From Vibrio tapetis subsp. tapetis (GTDB taxonomy: Bacteria > Pseudomonadota > Gammaproteobacteria > Enterobacterales > Vibrionaceae): a DNA stretch of 64,000 bases. Positions 17,215 through 24,801 of the stretch are shown here, in pieces. The position numbers and the translations under genes are program-made. Location: the NCBI RefSeq assembly GCF_900233005.1, contig NZ_LT960611.1, positions 2,542,001 through 2,606,000 of the forward strand, given 5' to 3'. The stretch's first letter is position 1, and every line of letters begins with the position of its first letter. The notes beneath the pieces are model-generated. The model was given only the letters and a program-made list of their open reading frames with translations. It searched no databases and had not been told where the DNA came from.

Positions 17215-18938
17215 AACCCAGCTCCTTCAAGTACCCTTGCATCACCTGCTCGGCATCCGTTACTTGTTCATCAAGTTCATGCAACGACACTTGGTACTTG
17301 TCCCACCAGCGTTCTAGTTGAGTGATTACCTTAGCTTCTGCATCCACAGCTACTTCACGAATCTGCTCTTTGCTCTCAATGCTTGGCTTGAATACGTAGT
17401 AGTCGTTGTCTTTTTTATCGAATACAAGTGATACATCAAAGTCTTGAATGATCTCTTCTTGAATGTATTCGTCTTCCACTTCACGCACTGGCACACCACC
17501 ATGCAGAATCGCACGTACATCAAAGATTTCTGCTGGTGGCGAGGTATCGGCATAACGGCGAATATTAAGGTTAAAATCGTTCTCGGCAATTTCTGAAAAG
17601 TTCACCACTTTTGCGTAGCGTTTAATATCGCATTTGCTTTCAAATGAATGGCTTTCGAAGGTTTCGACAATCTTGGTGATGTCTTGCTCGCGCAGTTTGT
17701 TCTGATTTTTGCCCTCTTCAAACTCAAGCTCTGAGTTGATGAACAGCACTTTGCCTTTACGAGCTGCAACTTTGTTCTTGTTGATGATAAGCAGGAATGC
17801 CTGTGCCATAGAACAAACCCGATGGCAGGCCAACCACTGCTTCAAGCAAATCATCTTCTAAGATGCCTTGGCGAATCGCTTTTTCACTAGAACCACGGAA
17901 TAGCACACCATGTGGCATAACTACACCCACCATACCTTCAGCGTTAGTGCTGGCGATCATGTGTTGGACAAAGGCCAAATCACCTGCATCTTTTGGTGGT
18001 GTACCGTAAGGGAAACGACCAAAACCATCGCTGTCACACTCATCTTTACCCCACTTCTTCAGGGAGAAAGGCGGGTTAGCGATGACTCGATCAAAGGTCA
18101 TTAGCTCACCGCTTTGCGTGTGCTGAGGGTCACGTAGGGTGTCACCCTTGCGAATATCGGCACTTTGCACGCCATGTAAGAACATGTTCATCTTACAAAT
18201 TGCCCACGTATTCAGGTTCATTTCCTGCCCGTACAGCGATAAGTTAGCGGCGTTTTCTTTGTTTGCTGTAAGGTGATTACGGGTTTGTACCAACATACCG
18301 CCCGAACCTGTTGTCGGATCGTAAATACGCATTCCCGCATGTGGTTTTAGTAATGCCACCAGCAATTGCACCACTTCACTTGGGGTATAGAATTCACCGC
18401 CCTTTTTGCCTGCACTGTCGGCAAACATTTTGATCAGGTATTCGTAAGCCGTACCCAGCATATCTGGGCGCTCGAAGTCTTCATTACGTAAGCGGTGCTG
18501 GCTAAAGTGAGACAATAAATCACGCAGCTTGGCATCTGAGAGTTTGTTTTTGATGTTGAAGTCTATCGTCACCAATACGCCTTCTAGCGCAGGGTTAAAC
18601 TCTTCAATCGCTTCTGTTGCTTTGTTTAGGCTTTCGCCAATGTTGTGCTTCAAATCTTTAAGTGCAGACCAACGAGCAATTTCTGGCATGAAGAAGGTAT
18701 CGTCGTACTCATCTTCATCGTCTGCCAGCTCAGTCGCTTGCTCTTCGGTTTTCCCTTTGTCTCGGTAGTACTGAATGACCTTTTCTTGCTCTTCTTCAAA
18801 GGCATCAGACATGCGCTTTAAGAACATCATGCCAAAGATATAGTCTTTAAATTCAGAGGCATCCATATTGCCACGAAGGATGTCAGCCGTTTCCCACAGG
18901 AAAGACTCAAGCGTTTGCAGAGAGAGTTTGTTGGTCAT
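17207..18938 (-). pseudogene. hsdM: Type I DNA methyltransferase subunit M, frameshifted
   Basis: N6-adenine methyltransferase subunit. The first frame (from the ATG at 18938) holds the N-terminal domain, [13 protein letters not shown], the SAM motif DPTTGSGGM and the catalytic NPPF ([13 protein letters not shown]). It leaves frame near 17790-17800, after [10 protein letters not shown], and stops at 17757. Homology resumes in the second frame at [20 protein letters not shown] and continues to 17207 (HsdM C-terminal region). The break equals a 2-base loss (or 1-base gain) modulo 3. Unless it is a sequencing error, the methylase, and therefore the whole RM complex, is probably inactive. Confidence 0.88.
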
Positions 18939-19183
18939 TGATGTTACCTACAGAATATTAGCTAATCTCGTACATGAGCGTACGTTGTCGTATTGATACG
19001 AACAAATATTGGAGCGAATTTTACGTTGAAGTTGCAAGTGGAGCAATCAGAGACCGCAAATAGTGAGTGTACAAATCAACTAAAGTAGAAATTTCATCGT
19101 CAAGAGTGATAACATCATTCCGTAACATACTGATTAGCATTTTTATCTTCAATATTTTCATCACCTTGCCAAGGATGTTATCG

Positions 19184-19789
19184 ATGACTGTGAAAGTCTC
19201 CCATATCACTCACATCAACAACCTAAACGGGATACTAGCCGCAGATTGTTTATGGTCGGACTCCAAACGTATTGAACTTAACTTAACAAATAAGAATATT
19301 GGTTATAACCACATTAAACAGCGACGATTACAGCACCGTGTTGATGCTGCCGCTGGTGGTATGATTGGTGAGTATGTTCCATTTAACTTCTGCCCCCGAT
19401 CTGTGATGCTTTATGTCATTCATCAAGGTCATGATGATTTCCACGATGGGCAAGAACAGATTGTGCATTTAATCAGTGATACACAAACAATAATGGTCGC
19501 TAACCCAAACTGCTTTTTTACTGACATACATGCCGACTTGGCGTTTGCTGAGCAAATCGATGATTTTTCACGATTAAATGAACTCGATTTCAAGAAAATC
19601 CATGCTAAATACTGGCAGCAATTTAAAGAAGAAAAGCAAGCTGAATTTCTAGCATACAACTCAGTACCTTGGAATTGTATTCGACAAGTCGGAGTAAAAA
19701 CGCCAGAATTAGCAGAGAAGGTAAAACTGATTATCGCCAATTCAAAACATCAACCTGAAATTCTGGTTAAGCCAGAATGGTATTATTAG
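19184..19789 (+). CDS. darT: DarT toxin, ssDNA ADP-ribosyltransferase
   Basis: Toxin of the DarTG system, which ADP-ribosylates thymidine (DarT2 type) or guanosine (DarT1 type) on single-stranded DNA and blocks replication. From the ATG at 19184 (AAGGA 9 nt upstream) it is 201 residues. The N-terminal HITHINNLNGILAADCLWSD, the EYVPFNFCPRSVMLYVI NAD-binding region and the catalytic Glu154 in KQAEFLAYNSVPW match DarT. Upstream in-frame codons from 19067 lack homology. The darG antitoxin starts 14 bp after its stop. The divergent hsd operon shares the upstream region. Confidence 0.92.
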   Translation: MTVKVSHITHINNLNGILAADCLWSDSKRIELNLTNKNIGYNHIKQRRLQHRVDAAAGGMIGEYVPFNFCPRSVMLYVIHQGHDDFHDGQEQIVHLISDTQTIMVANPNCFFTDIHADLAFAEQIDDFSRLNELDFKKIHAKYWQQFKEEKQAEFLAYNSVPWNCIRQVGVKTPELAEKVKLIIANSKHQPEILVKPEWYY

Positions 19790-19803
19790 TTGAGTAGCTA
19801 ACA

Positions 19804-20871
19804 ATGATTTCATACGTTGAAGGAAACATCCTGCACGATCAAGCCGATGCCATTATTAACACCGTTAATACGGTTGGAGTTATGGGAAAAGGCCTTGCTT
19901 TGCAGTTTAAAAAAGCCTTTCCTGATAATTTCAAAGCGTACAAATCAGCTTGTGATAGTAAAAAACTCACAACCGGAAAAATGCTGTCTGTTGCTACTCA
20001 ATCAATCAATGCACCTTTCTACATCATCAACTTTCCAACTAAAGCTCATTGGAAAGGAAAATCTAAAATTGAATACATCCAAGATGGTTTAGGTGCTCTC
20101 AAAAAAGAAGTTCGAAGATTAGAGCTAACCTCTGTAGCGATACCAGCTCTAGGTAGTGGGCTCGGTGGTTTGCCTTGGTCTGAAGTAGAGCGTGAAATTC
20201 AGGCGGCATTATCCGATATGCCAGATGTTGAGTGGCGTATTTATCCGCCTCAAAATGCACCTAAAGCCGAACAAATGATTAACCGAACACCTAAACCTAG
20301 GATGACAATTGGTCGAGCTGCGGTTATCGGGTTAATTAATGAATACCTCACAACTGGATTACACTACAAACTGTCTTTGCTTGAAGTCCAAAAGCTCGTC
20401 TATTTCTTGACGGCGGCAGGAGAAAAATTAAATAAAGTCCACTTCCAAAAACATCACTATGGCCCTTATGCTGATGTGCTACGCCATGTATTAGAAAAAA
20501 TGGAAGGGCATTTTATTTCAGGCTACGCTGATGGTATAAACAAGCCTGACACGTCTATTCAACTAAAAGGTGGCGCAATCAATGATGCTCAATCATTCTT
20601 AGCCTCTCACCCTGACACTAAGGAAAACTTTGACCAAGTGACCAAGCTGGTCGATGGTTTTGAGTCACCTTACGGTATGGAGTTACTCTCTACAGTTCAT
20701 TGGGTTGTGACACAAGAATGCCCTCACAAGGAAGTGGAACTAGAAGATGTAATCAAAAAAGTTCATGGGTGGAGTGAACGTAAAGCGCAAATGAAGCCAG
20801 CCCATATCAAAGCTGCTCTAGCACGGTTACAAGAACAGCAATGGTTGGATAGAACGCCTACGACTTACTAA
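19804..20871 (+). CDS. darG: DarG antitoxin, macro-domain DNA ADP-ribosylglycohydrolase
   Basis: Antitoxin to DarT that removes ADP-ribose from DNA and also binds the toxin. The N-terminal macro domain (about residues 1-155) shows EGNILHDQADAIINTVNTVG, GKGLALQFKK and the IPALGSGLGGLPW loop. The C-terminal domain (about 170-355) matches the DarG toxin-binding domain, including LSLLEVQKLVYFLTAAGE and HHYGPYADVLRHVLEKMEGHF. At 355 residues it has the usual DarG size. Operon with darT; a bidirectional terminator follows. Confidence 0.92.
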   Translation: MISYVEGNILHDQADAIINTVNTVGVMGKGLALQFKKAFPDNFKAYKSACDSKKLTTGKMLSVATQSINAPFYIINFPTKAHWKGKSKIEYIQDGLGALKKEVRRLELTSVAIPALGSGLGGLPWSEVEREIQAALSDMPDVEWRIYPPQNAPKAEQMINRTPKPRMTIGRAAVIGLINEYLTTGLHYKLSLLEVQKLVYFLTAAGEKLNKVHFQKHHYGPYADVLRHVLEKMEGHFISGYADGINKPDTSIQLKGGAINDAQSFLASHPDTKENFDQVTKLVDGFESPYGMELLSTVHWVVTQECPHKEVELEDVIKKVHGWSERKAQMKPAHIKAALARLQEQQWLDRTPTTY

Positions 20872-20898
20872 ATGAGTTCCCAGTAATTTAGTAAGCAC

Positions 20899-20922
20899 AA
20901 AGGCTTCCAATGGGAAGCCTTT
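20899..20922. terminator. Bidirectional terminator between darG and the convergent darT-like gene
   Basis: Perfect 10-bp stem (AAAGGCTTCC / GGAAGCCTTT) with a 4-nt loop, placed between two convergent genes. The flanking T/A runs are short, so efficiency is uncertain. Confidence 0.7.
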
Positions 20923-20934
20923 CTCGAGAATTAA

Positions 20935-21510
20935 CTATCGATTTAAAAACATCCCTTGATTGACCTTTACATCCAGAGCAATTCTTTTATCCCTCAACAG
21001 CATCTCGACGTTTTTCTTAACCTGTTCATTTGGAACAAAAATCTTAAAAAAATCATTAACAGCTACCACGTTTGGCGATAAACATTCGGCCATGCACACA
21101 CTTTTTGACTCATCATCGTTATAATCTCTACGATTCATTGCTTGCCAATTGATACGATTAAAACCTTCCTCATAATCCAGAACTTCAACCCCTTGGTTTG
21201 CTAGAGGATGCCGTGGAATAATACTCCAATTTCTAGCCTGAGCTAGCGTTCTTCTAACTGCAACCAATACAAAATCAGTATCAGGATTATCAGTTTGAAC
21301 TGCCCCATCAAATGGGTTTCGAGCAAAAAAGTGGAAGGGAACATATCGCTCCAAATTATATGCTTGACGCCCATCCAGAATTTCATGATCTGCAACATCA
21401 TCAAAATCTTCTAACTCAACTCTTGGTAATAATCCATTATCTAGAATGGATGCTACATTTTCTAAACTAGTAATATGATAAAGCAGTTTTTGGTCTCTAA
21501 TATCAGCCAT
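20935..21510 (-). CDS. DarT-like ADP-ribosyltransferase without its own antitoxin gene
   Basis: A 191-residue protein resembling the DarT/DUF4433 ADP-ribosyltransferase group. It has an N-terminal LLYHITSLENVASILDNGLLPR (compare the HIT..N...IL signature of DarT), the central RYVPFHFFARNPFDGAV (NAD-site region) and a probable catalytic Glu in VCMAECLSPNVV. It is clearly diverged from the darT at 19184. ATG at 21510 with AAGGA 6 nt upstream. Convergent with darTG, with no macro-domain gene of its own adjacent, so it is either neutralised in trans by DarG, non-toxic, or an orphan. Enzymatic activity is inference. Confidence 0.8.
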   Translation of the reverse strand: MADIRDQKLLYHITSLENVASILDNGLLPRVELEDFDDVADHEILDGRQAYNLERYVPFHFFARNPFDGAVQTDNPDTDFVLVAVRRTLAQARNWSIIPRHPLANQGVEVLDYEEGFNRINWQAMNRRDYNDDESKSVCMAECLSPNVVAVNDFFKIFVPNEQVKKNVEMLLRDKRIALDVKVNQGMFLNR

Positions 21511-21645
21511 GACAAATCCTTAGTACTATCAGTTCAACTTAGTCAGTATGCCGCACCAAAAGAAGGGTTTTAAGGTTTTTACCTATAGTACAAAGGCTCT
21601 ATATCTCAAAATAGAATTTTATATATTATGAAGTATCAAATTATT

Positions 21646-21667
21646 TTAGTACCAAGAATGGTACTAA
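21646..21667. repeat. Putative integrase arm-type sites, right end
   Basis: TTAGTACCAA (21646-21655) is the exact inverse of the TTGGTACTAA motif found twice near the left end, and ATGGTACTAA (21658-21667) is a one-mismatch direct copy. They lie about 60 bp inside the right att copy, mirroring the left end. Confidence 0.5.
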
Positions 21668-21720
21668 AATCAAAACTCAAACCGAACAGTTACCTTTTAA
21701 AACAGAGAGATAGAAGCTTA

Positions 21721-21743
21721 GTTCAGATGCCGCCAGCACCAAA
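21721..21743 (+). repeat. Internal attachment-site copy (degenerate ssrA 3' end)
   Basis: GTTCAGATGCCGCCAGCACCAAA aligns with the ssrA end at 5902-5927 with two substitutions and a 3-nt gap. It is directly followed by a hairpin terminator that also follows the third copy at 23909-23940. This is the probable right end of the integrase-bearing element and left end of the hipBA segment. Confidence 0.7.
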
Positions 21744-21750
21744 CGTTTGG

Positions 21751-21786
21751 AAAGGGCCAACTCGCAAGAGTTGGCCCTTTTTTTTG
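21751..21786 (+). terminator. Terminator of ssrA type, first copy
   Basis: AAAGGGCCAACTC / GAGTTGGCCCTTT stem with GCAA loop and a long T run. Identical in stem to 23909-23940, and most simply the original chromosomal ssrA terminator displaced by integration. Confidence 0.85.
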
Positions 21787-21827
21787 TCTGCTGCTTTTCG
21801 TTTTTCACCCAGTGGCCCCCTACTTTC

Positions 21828-22051
21828 CCTACCTCACGTAATTACTATCTTATTAAAAAACTCATCTCTGTCGATCCAACGCCCTTCTATCATTGCGTTT
21901 CAAGGTGCGTAAGACAAAGCTATTTATGTGGTGAAGATACCACCAACAAGAGCTACGTACATCGTCGGGAATGGTTACACCGACTGCATTGATGTGTACC
22001 TGTGCCGTAATAAGTAACCACTACAACCTGGCATTGCACATCAAAAAGTGA
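21828..22051 (+). pseudogene. Relic of a REP-associated/IS200-like Y1 transposase
   Basis: One frame up to 21992 reads DPTPFYHCVSRCVRQSYLCGED followed by HRREWLHRL, typical of the N-terminus of REP-associated tyrosine transposases. After a frameshift, VISNHYNLALHI (to 22051) corresponds to the family's AVMSNHYHLVLHI, with the second His of the HUH site changed to Asn. The remaining catalytic region is gone. It is a clear degraded fragment, not a functional gene. Confidence 0.65.
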
Positions 22052-22170
22052 ATGCCATAAAGCTGTTTCTATTTGATGTGGGGCTACTTAATCACATGCT
22101 CGCGACAAGTTACCGTGAAATTATGCCTCACCATGTCACCGAATACCCCCACAAGGAGATATCACTTTAA
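22042..22170 (+). pseudogene. Relic of a DUF4143-type AAA ATPase
   Basis: A short open stretch without a plausible start reads KLFLFDVGLLNHMLATSYREI, resembling the KLYLFDVGLLxxML motif in the C-terminal DUF4143 domain of prokaryotic ATPases of unknown function. It joins directly to the transposase relic, as expected for an old deletion junction. Assignment rests on one motif. Confidence 0.4.
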
Positions 22171-22245
22171 AAATCCCCTTGTGGGTATATGGTGGACTAT
22201 ATCCCCATCAAGGGATATACTTTTATATATCCTTACTAGAGGATA
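22144..22245 (+). promoter_or_regulatory. Four HipB-type operators in 28-bp phase
   Basis: Two perfect TATCC-N8-GGATA sites (22200-22217 and 22228-22245) match the E. coli HipB operator. Two further copies with one mismatch per half-site, AATCC-N8-GTATA (22172-22189) and TACCC-N8-AGATA (22144-22161), lie upstream. All four centres are exactly 28 bp apart. E. coli hipBA also has multiple operators bound by HipB/HipBA for autorepression, so the same control is expected here. Confidence 0.85.
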
Positions 22246-22292
22246 ATGAGATATATGAAGTCGCACCTTAACTCTATAGAGGATTGGAATAA

Positions 22293-22541
22293 ATGATATA
22301 TAGTCCAAAGCAACTCGCTGACATGATGCTCCTAATAAGGCAAAAGAACGGCTGGACTCAATCAGAGTTGGCCAAAAGGGTAGGCATAAAGCAAGCAACT
22401 ATCTCAAACTTCGAAAATAGTCCTGATAAGACAACACTTTCGACTTTCTTTAAACTTATTCAGGCAATGGAGCTGACACTGAGCATCCAGGAAAAAGCAC
22501 AAGTAAGTTCACAAGATAGCCAAGATGATGAGAACTGGTAA
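22293..22541 (+). CDS. hipB: HipB antitoxin, HTH repressor
   Basis: An 82-residue Xre-type repressor and antitoxin of HipA. Like E. coli HipB it begins MIYSPKQLADMMLLIRQ, has the HTH NGWTQSELAKRVGIKQATIS, continues NFENSPDKTTLSTFFKLIQAMEL and ends in a short flexible tail with a C-terminal Trp (DDENW). AGGA lies 10 nt before the ATG. The stop overlaps the hipA start by one base (TAATG). The four upstream operators indicate autoregulation together with HipA. Confidence 0.94.
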   Translation: MIYSPKQLADMMLLIRQKNGWTQSELAKRVGIKQATISNFENSPDKTTLSTFFKLIQAMELTLSIQEKAQVSSQDSQDDENW

Positions 22542-23842
22542 TGCAAAAACTAAACGCATACATGAACGGAGAACTCGTAGGGACTCTCAATAAACAGAAG
22601 AATGGTGCTCATACTTTTCAGTATGATAAGACCTGGGTAACCAGTGACAAGTCCCGACCACTATCATTGTCTCTAAAATTACAACTTCCACCTATAACTT
22701 CAGACTCAGTCATCAACTACTTCGACAACCTTTTACCTGATAGCCCAAAGGTGAGAGACAGGATCGTAAATCGTTATAAAGCTTCATCTAAGCAGCCATT
22801 CGATCTTCTCAAAGAAGTTGGTAAAGATAGCGTCGGAGCTATTGCATTAATTTCTCCTGAACAACCTTACAAAAATGAATCACTCAATTATCAAGTCTTA
22901 GATGATAAAAAGTTGGATGCAGTGCTTTCAGCCTACAAATCCGATATCCCCCTCGGAATGGTTGAAGAAGAAGAAGATTTCAGAATATCAGTGGCTGGTG
23001 TTCAAGAAAAAACGGCACTTCTATTTCTTGATGAACAGTGGTGTATCCCCAAAGGTAATACTCCAACAACTCATATCATCAAACTACCGATTGGCGAAAT
23101 ACAACAAGCAAACGCAACATTAGATCTTAAAGACAGTGTTGAAAACGAGTACCTTTGCATCGAGTTAGCTAAGGCACTAGGGTTTGCAGTTCCCAATGTC
23201 CACATGCTCAAAACTGATAACCTGAAAGCTTTAGCTGTAGAGCGATTCGATAGACGCTGGACTAAAGATAAAGCTAACTTACTCCGTCTACCTCAAGAAG
23301 ACATGTGCCAAGTATTTGGTATGCCATCATCAATCAAGTACGAACCTCAAGGTGGCCCCGGTATTTCGGAAATCATGAAGCTACTCATGGGTTCAAGTAA
23401 TGCACTGAAAGATCAGTATAACTTCATGAAGTTTCAAGTTTTTCAGTGGATTATAGGGGCAACTGATGGGCATGCTAAGAACTATTCTATTTATATTGAG
23501 AAGGGAGGGAGTTATCGTTTAACTCCATTCTACGATATTTTATCAGCATATCCGCTTCTGGGTGGTCGAGGCCTGAATATTAGAAAAATCAAGCTCGCAA
23601 TGGGACTCAAAGCGACTAGAGGGAAAAAGTATGAAATTAACAAAATATTACCTCGCCACTTTCTGGATACAGCTAAAGCAGTAAACTTCAGCCAAGATAA
23701 GATGCAAAAGATATTGAATGAGCTGAAAGGTGAATTCCCCGAAGCAATCTTACAAGTAAAAGCAAAGCTACCTGAAGATTTCCCTGAGAAGATTTCAGAC
23801 TCAATTTTTGAAAATGCCACAAAGATACTTTCGAAGATTTAA
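22541..23842 (+). CDS. hipA: HipA toxin, Ser/Thr kinase
   Basis: Persister-associated kinase; in E. coli it phosphorylates glutamyl-tRNA synthetase and halts translation. The 433-residue protein aligns closely with E. coli HipA. Autophosphorylated Ser150 (DFRISVAGVQEKTALL), catalytic Asp309 (IGATDGHAKN) and metal-binding Asp332 (FYDILSAYP) are all at the same numbers. The N-terminal subdomain contains the TSDSVINYFDNLLPDSP signature. It appears intact and functional. It sits on an accessory segment bounded by ssrA-end repeats, so it was probably acquired horizontally. Confidence 0.96.
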   Translation: MQKLNAYMNGELVGTLNKQKNGAHTFQYDKTWVTSDKSRPLSLSLKLQLPPITSDSVINYFDNLLPDSPKVRDRIVNRYKASSKQPFDLLKEVGKDSVGAIALISPEQPYKNESLNYQVLDDKKLDAVLSAYKSDIPLGMVEEEEDFRISVAGVQEKTALLFLDEQWCIPKGNTPTTHIIKLPIGEIQQANATLDLKDSVENEYLCIELAKALGFAVPNVHMLKTDNLKALAVERFDRRWTKDKANLLRLPQEDMCQVFGMPSSIKYEPQGGPGISEIMKLLMGSSNALKDQYNFMKFQVFQWIIGATDGHAKNYSIYIEKGGSYRLTPFYDILSAYPLLGGRGLNIRKIKLAMGLKATRGKKYEINKILPRHFLDTAKAVNFSQDKMQKILNELKGEFPEAILQVKAKLPEDFPEKISDSIFENATKILSKI

Positions 23843-23883
23843 TTTTAATAAAGTATATTTAATACAATTAGTTATATGATCAC

Positions 23884-23903
23884 TCCCGCCAGCCCACCAA
23901 ACA
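23884..23903 (+). repeat. Distal attachment-site copy (attR, degenerate ssrA 3' end)
   Basis: TCCCGCCAGCCCACCAAACA matches the ssrA end except for one missing base, and leads straight into the ssrA-type terminator. It marks the probable right boundary of all inserted DNA at this locus. Beyond it lies chromosomal sequence (RecX-like gene). Confidence 0.7.
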
Positions 23904-23908
23904 TTTGG

Positions 23909-23940
23909 AAAGGGCCAACTCGCAAGAGTTGGCCCTTTTT
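23909..23940 (+). terminator. Terminator of ssrA type, second copy (probable native ssrA terminator)
   Basis: AAAGGGCCAACTC / GAGTTGGCCCTTT stem with GCAA loop and T run, identical in stem to 21751-21786. Confidence 0.85.
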
Positions 23941-23985
23941 GTTTGTTGCTCTGAATTTAAATGACACTCAGGTACTAGGACTCAG

Positions 23986-24801
23986 TTATTGAGATAAGGT
24001 CTCTTTGATCTCATCAGAGCTAAACCCGTGAGAATACAGGTACGCGTAGGCTTTGCTTTTGTCTTTCGAGCTCTTTAAATCAAAGCGTTTTTTCTCAAGC
24101 CTTAGTTGGCAGTTAGCGTAAAAATCGATGCTGCCATCGAGCTCCAGTTTATCCATTTCTTCATCAAATTTTGTCATATCAATCAGTTTTTGCTGTAACT
24201 CGCGCTTTATCACTGACTTGCCTTTGAGCTTACGTGCCAGTTTTTCTATCTCTTTTACTAAATCGGCTTTATCAGCTTTGATTTGCATTTTTGATGACAG
24301 CGTTGAAGCGACTGGGTGTGCTTTTATGGCTTCTCGTACATCCGACGATTTAAAACCATACTTGATTAGGGTGGCTTGTAGCTTGTCACTTGAAAACGAC
24401 TCTAGCCTCATACTTGAAAGGCGCTCGTTAATCATGGCTATTTCGCACACTTCATCACGGTCAACGATATGTTGAATCGCTTCCTGAATGGTGGACTCAT
24501 CCACACCTTTGAGCTTGAGTTGAGTCAAAATAAACTGCCTGCCCTTTTGCGCGTTAAACGCCATTTCGACAAAATTAATCGCAAATTTTTTATCTGACTT
24601 TAAATAACCTCGTTCAATCAGATCATTAAGAACGGTATCTATCCACTCTTGATTATCCGTTTTCGCCACCAGCTTTTTTCTTAGCTCATCGATGGTTCTG
24701 TCTTTGGCTTCTAAGTGATAAAACGCACTGCCATAAACGTTATCGATTGTTTTTGCTTGTTTAATAGGGCGTTGAAGCTGTAGAATTTCTCGATTTTTCA
24801 C
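23986..24801 (-). CDS. RecX-like protein, extended
   Basis: A 271-residue protein whose first half resembles RecX, the modulator of RecA filaments: YHLEAKDRTIDELRKKLVAK, LIERGYLKSDKKFAINFVE and ILTQLKLKGVDESTIQEAI are RecX three-helix repeats. The second half (about 165-271) adds a further, weaker repeat-like helical region, so the protein is much longer than classical RecX (about 150-165). It is not next to recA. Family is inferred from pattern; a role with RecA is unproven. Confidence 0.7.
   Translation of the reverse strand: MKNREILQLQRPIKQAKTIDNVYGSAFYHLEAKDRTIDELRKKLVAKTDNQEWIDTVLNDLIERGYLKSDKKFAINFVEMAFNAQKGRQFILTQLKLKGVDESTIQEAIQHIVDRDEVCEIAMINERLSSMRLESFSSDKLQATLIKYGFKSSDVREAIKAHPVASTLSSKMQIKADKADLVKEIEKLARKLKGKSVIKRELQQKLIDMTKFDEEMDKLELDGSIDFYANCQLRLEKKRFDLKSSKDKSKAYAYLYSHGFSSDEIKETLSQ

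Larger units (their letters stand above)
5926..21743 (+). mobile_element. ssrA-integrated element with satellite-like backbone and RM/DarTG cargo
   Basis: About 15.8 kb from the ssrA 3' end to the first degenerate copy of that end. Order: integrase, unknown gene, two AlpA-like regulators, YagK/Gp2-like protein, HTH-like small protein, HGGxSTG protein; then on the minus strand metalloprotease, hsdR, two unknown genes, hsdS and frameshifted hsdM; then darT, darG and a convergent darT-like gene. TTGGTACTAA motifs occur near both ends. No capsid, tail or conjugation genes were seen, so it is either a phage-satellite-type or simple integrative element. Extent is inferred from the att copies. Confidence 0.8.
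21744..23903 (+). mobile_element. Second ssrA-end-bounded segment carrying hipBA
   Basis: About 2.2 kb between the internal and the distal ssrA-end copies. Both boundaries carry the same terminator stem, so the bounded unit repeats about 55 bp at each end. Content: relics of a Y1 transposase and of a DUF4143-type ATPase, then hipB-hipA with its operator array. There is no integrase gene. It may be a decayed element or a passenger mobilised by the neighbouring integrase; extent and mobility are inferred from the repeats. Confidence 0.55.

Noticed and set aside
17207..18938. hsdM as two separate functional genes or programmed frameshifting
   Set aside because: The break falls inside a conserved block, the second part has no plausible start or ribosome-binding site, and no slippery heptamer with downstream structure was seen.
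19021..19209. Minus-strand frame upstream of darT
   Set aside because: It is short, has no family pattern and overlaps the probable darT/hsd promoter region.
21628..21912. Plus-strand frame spanning the internal att copy and terminator
   Set aside because: It runs through att repeat and hairpin sequences; only the separate frame from about 21828 shows protein similarity (transposase relic).
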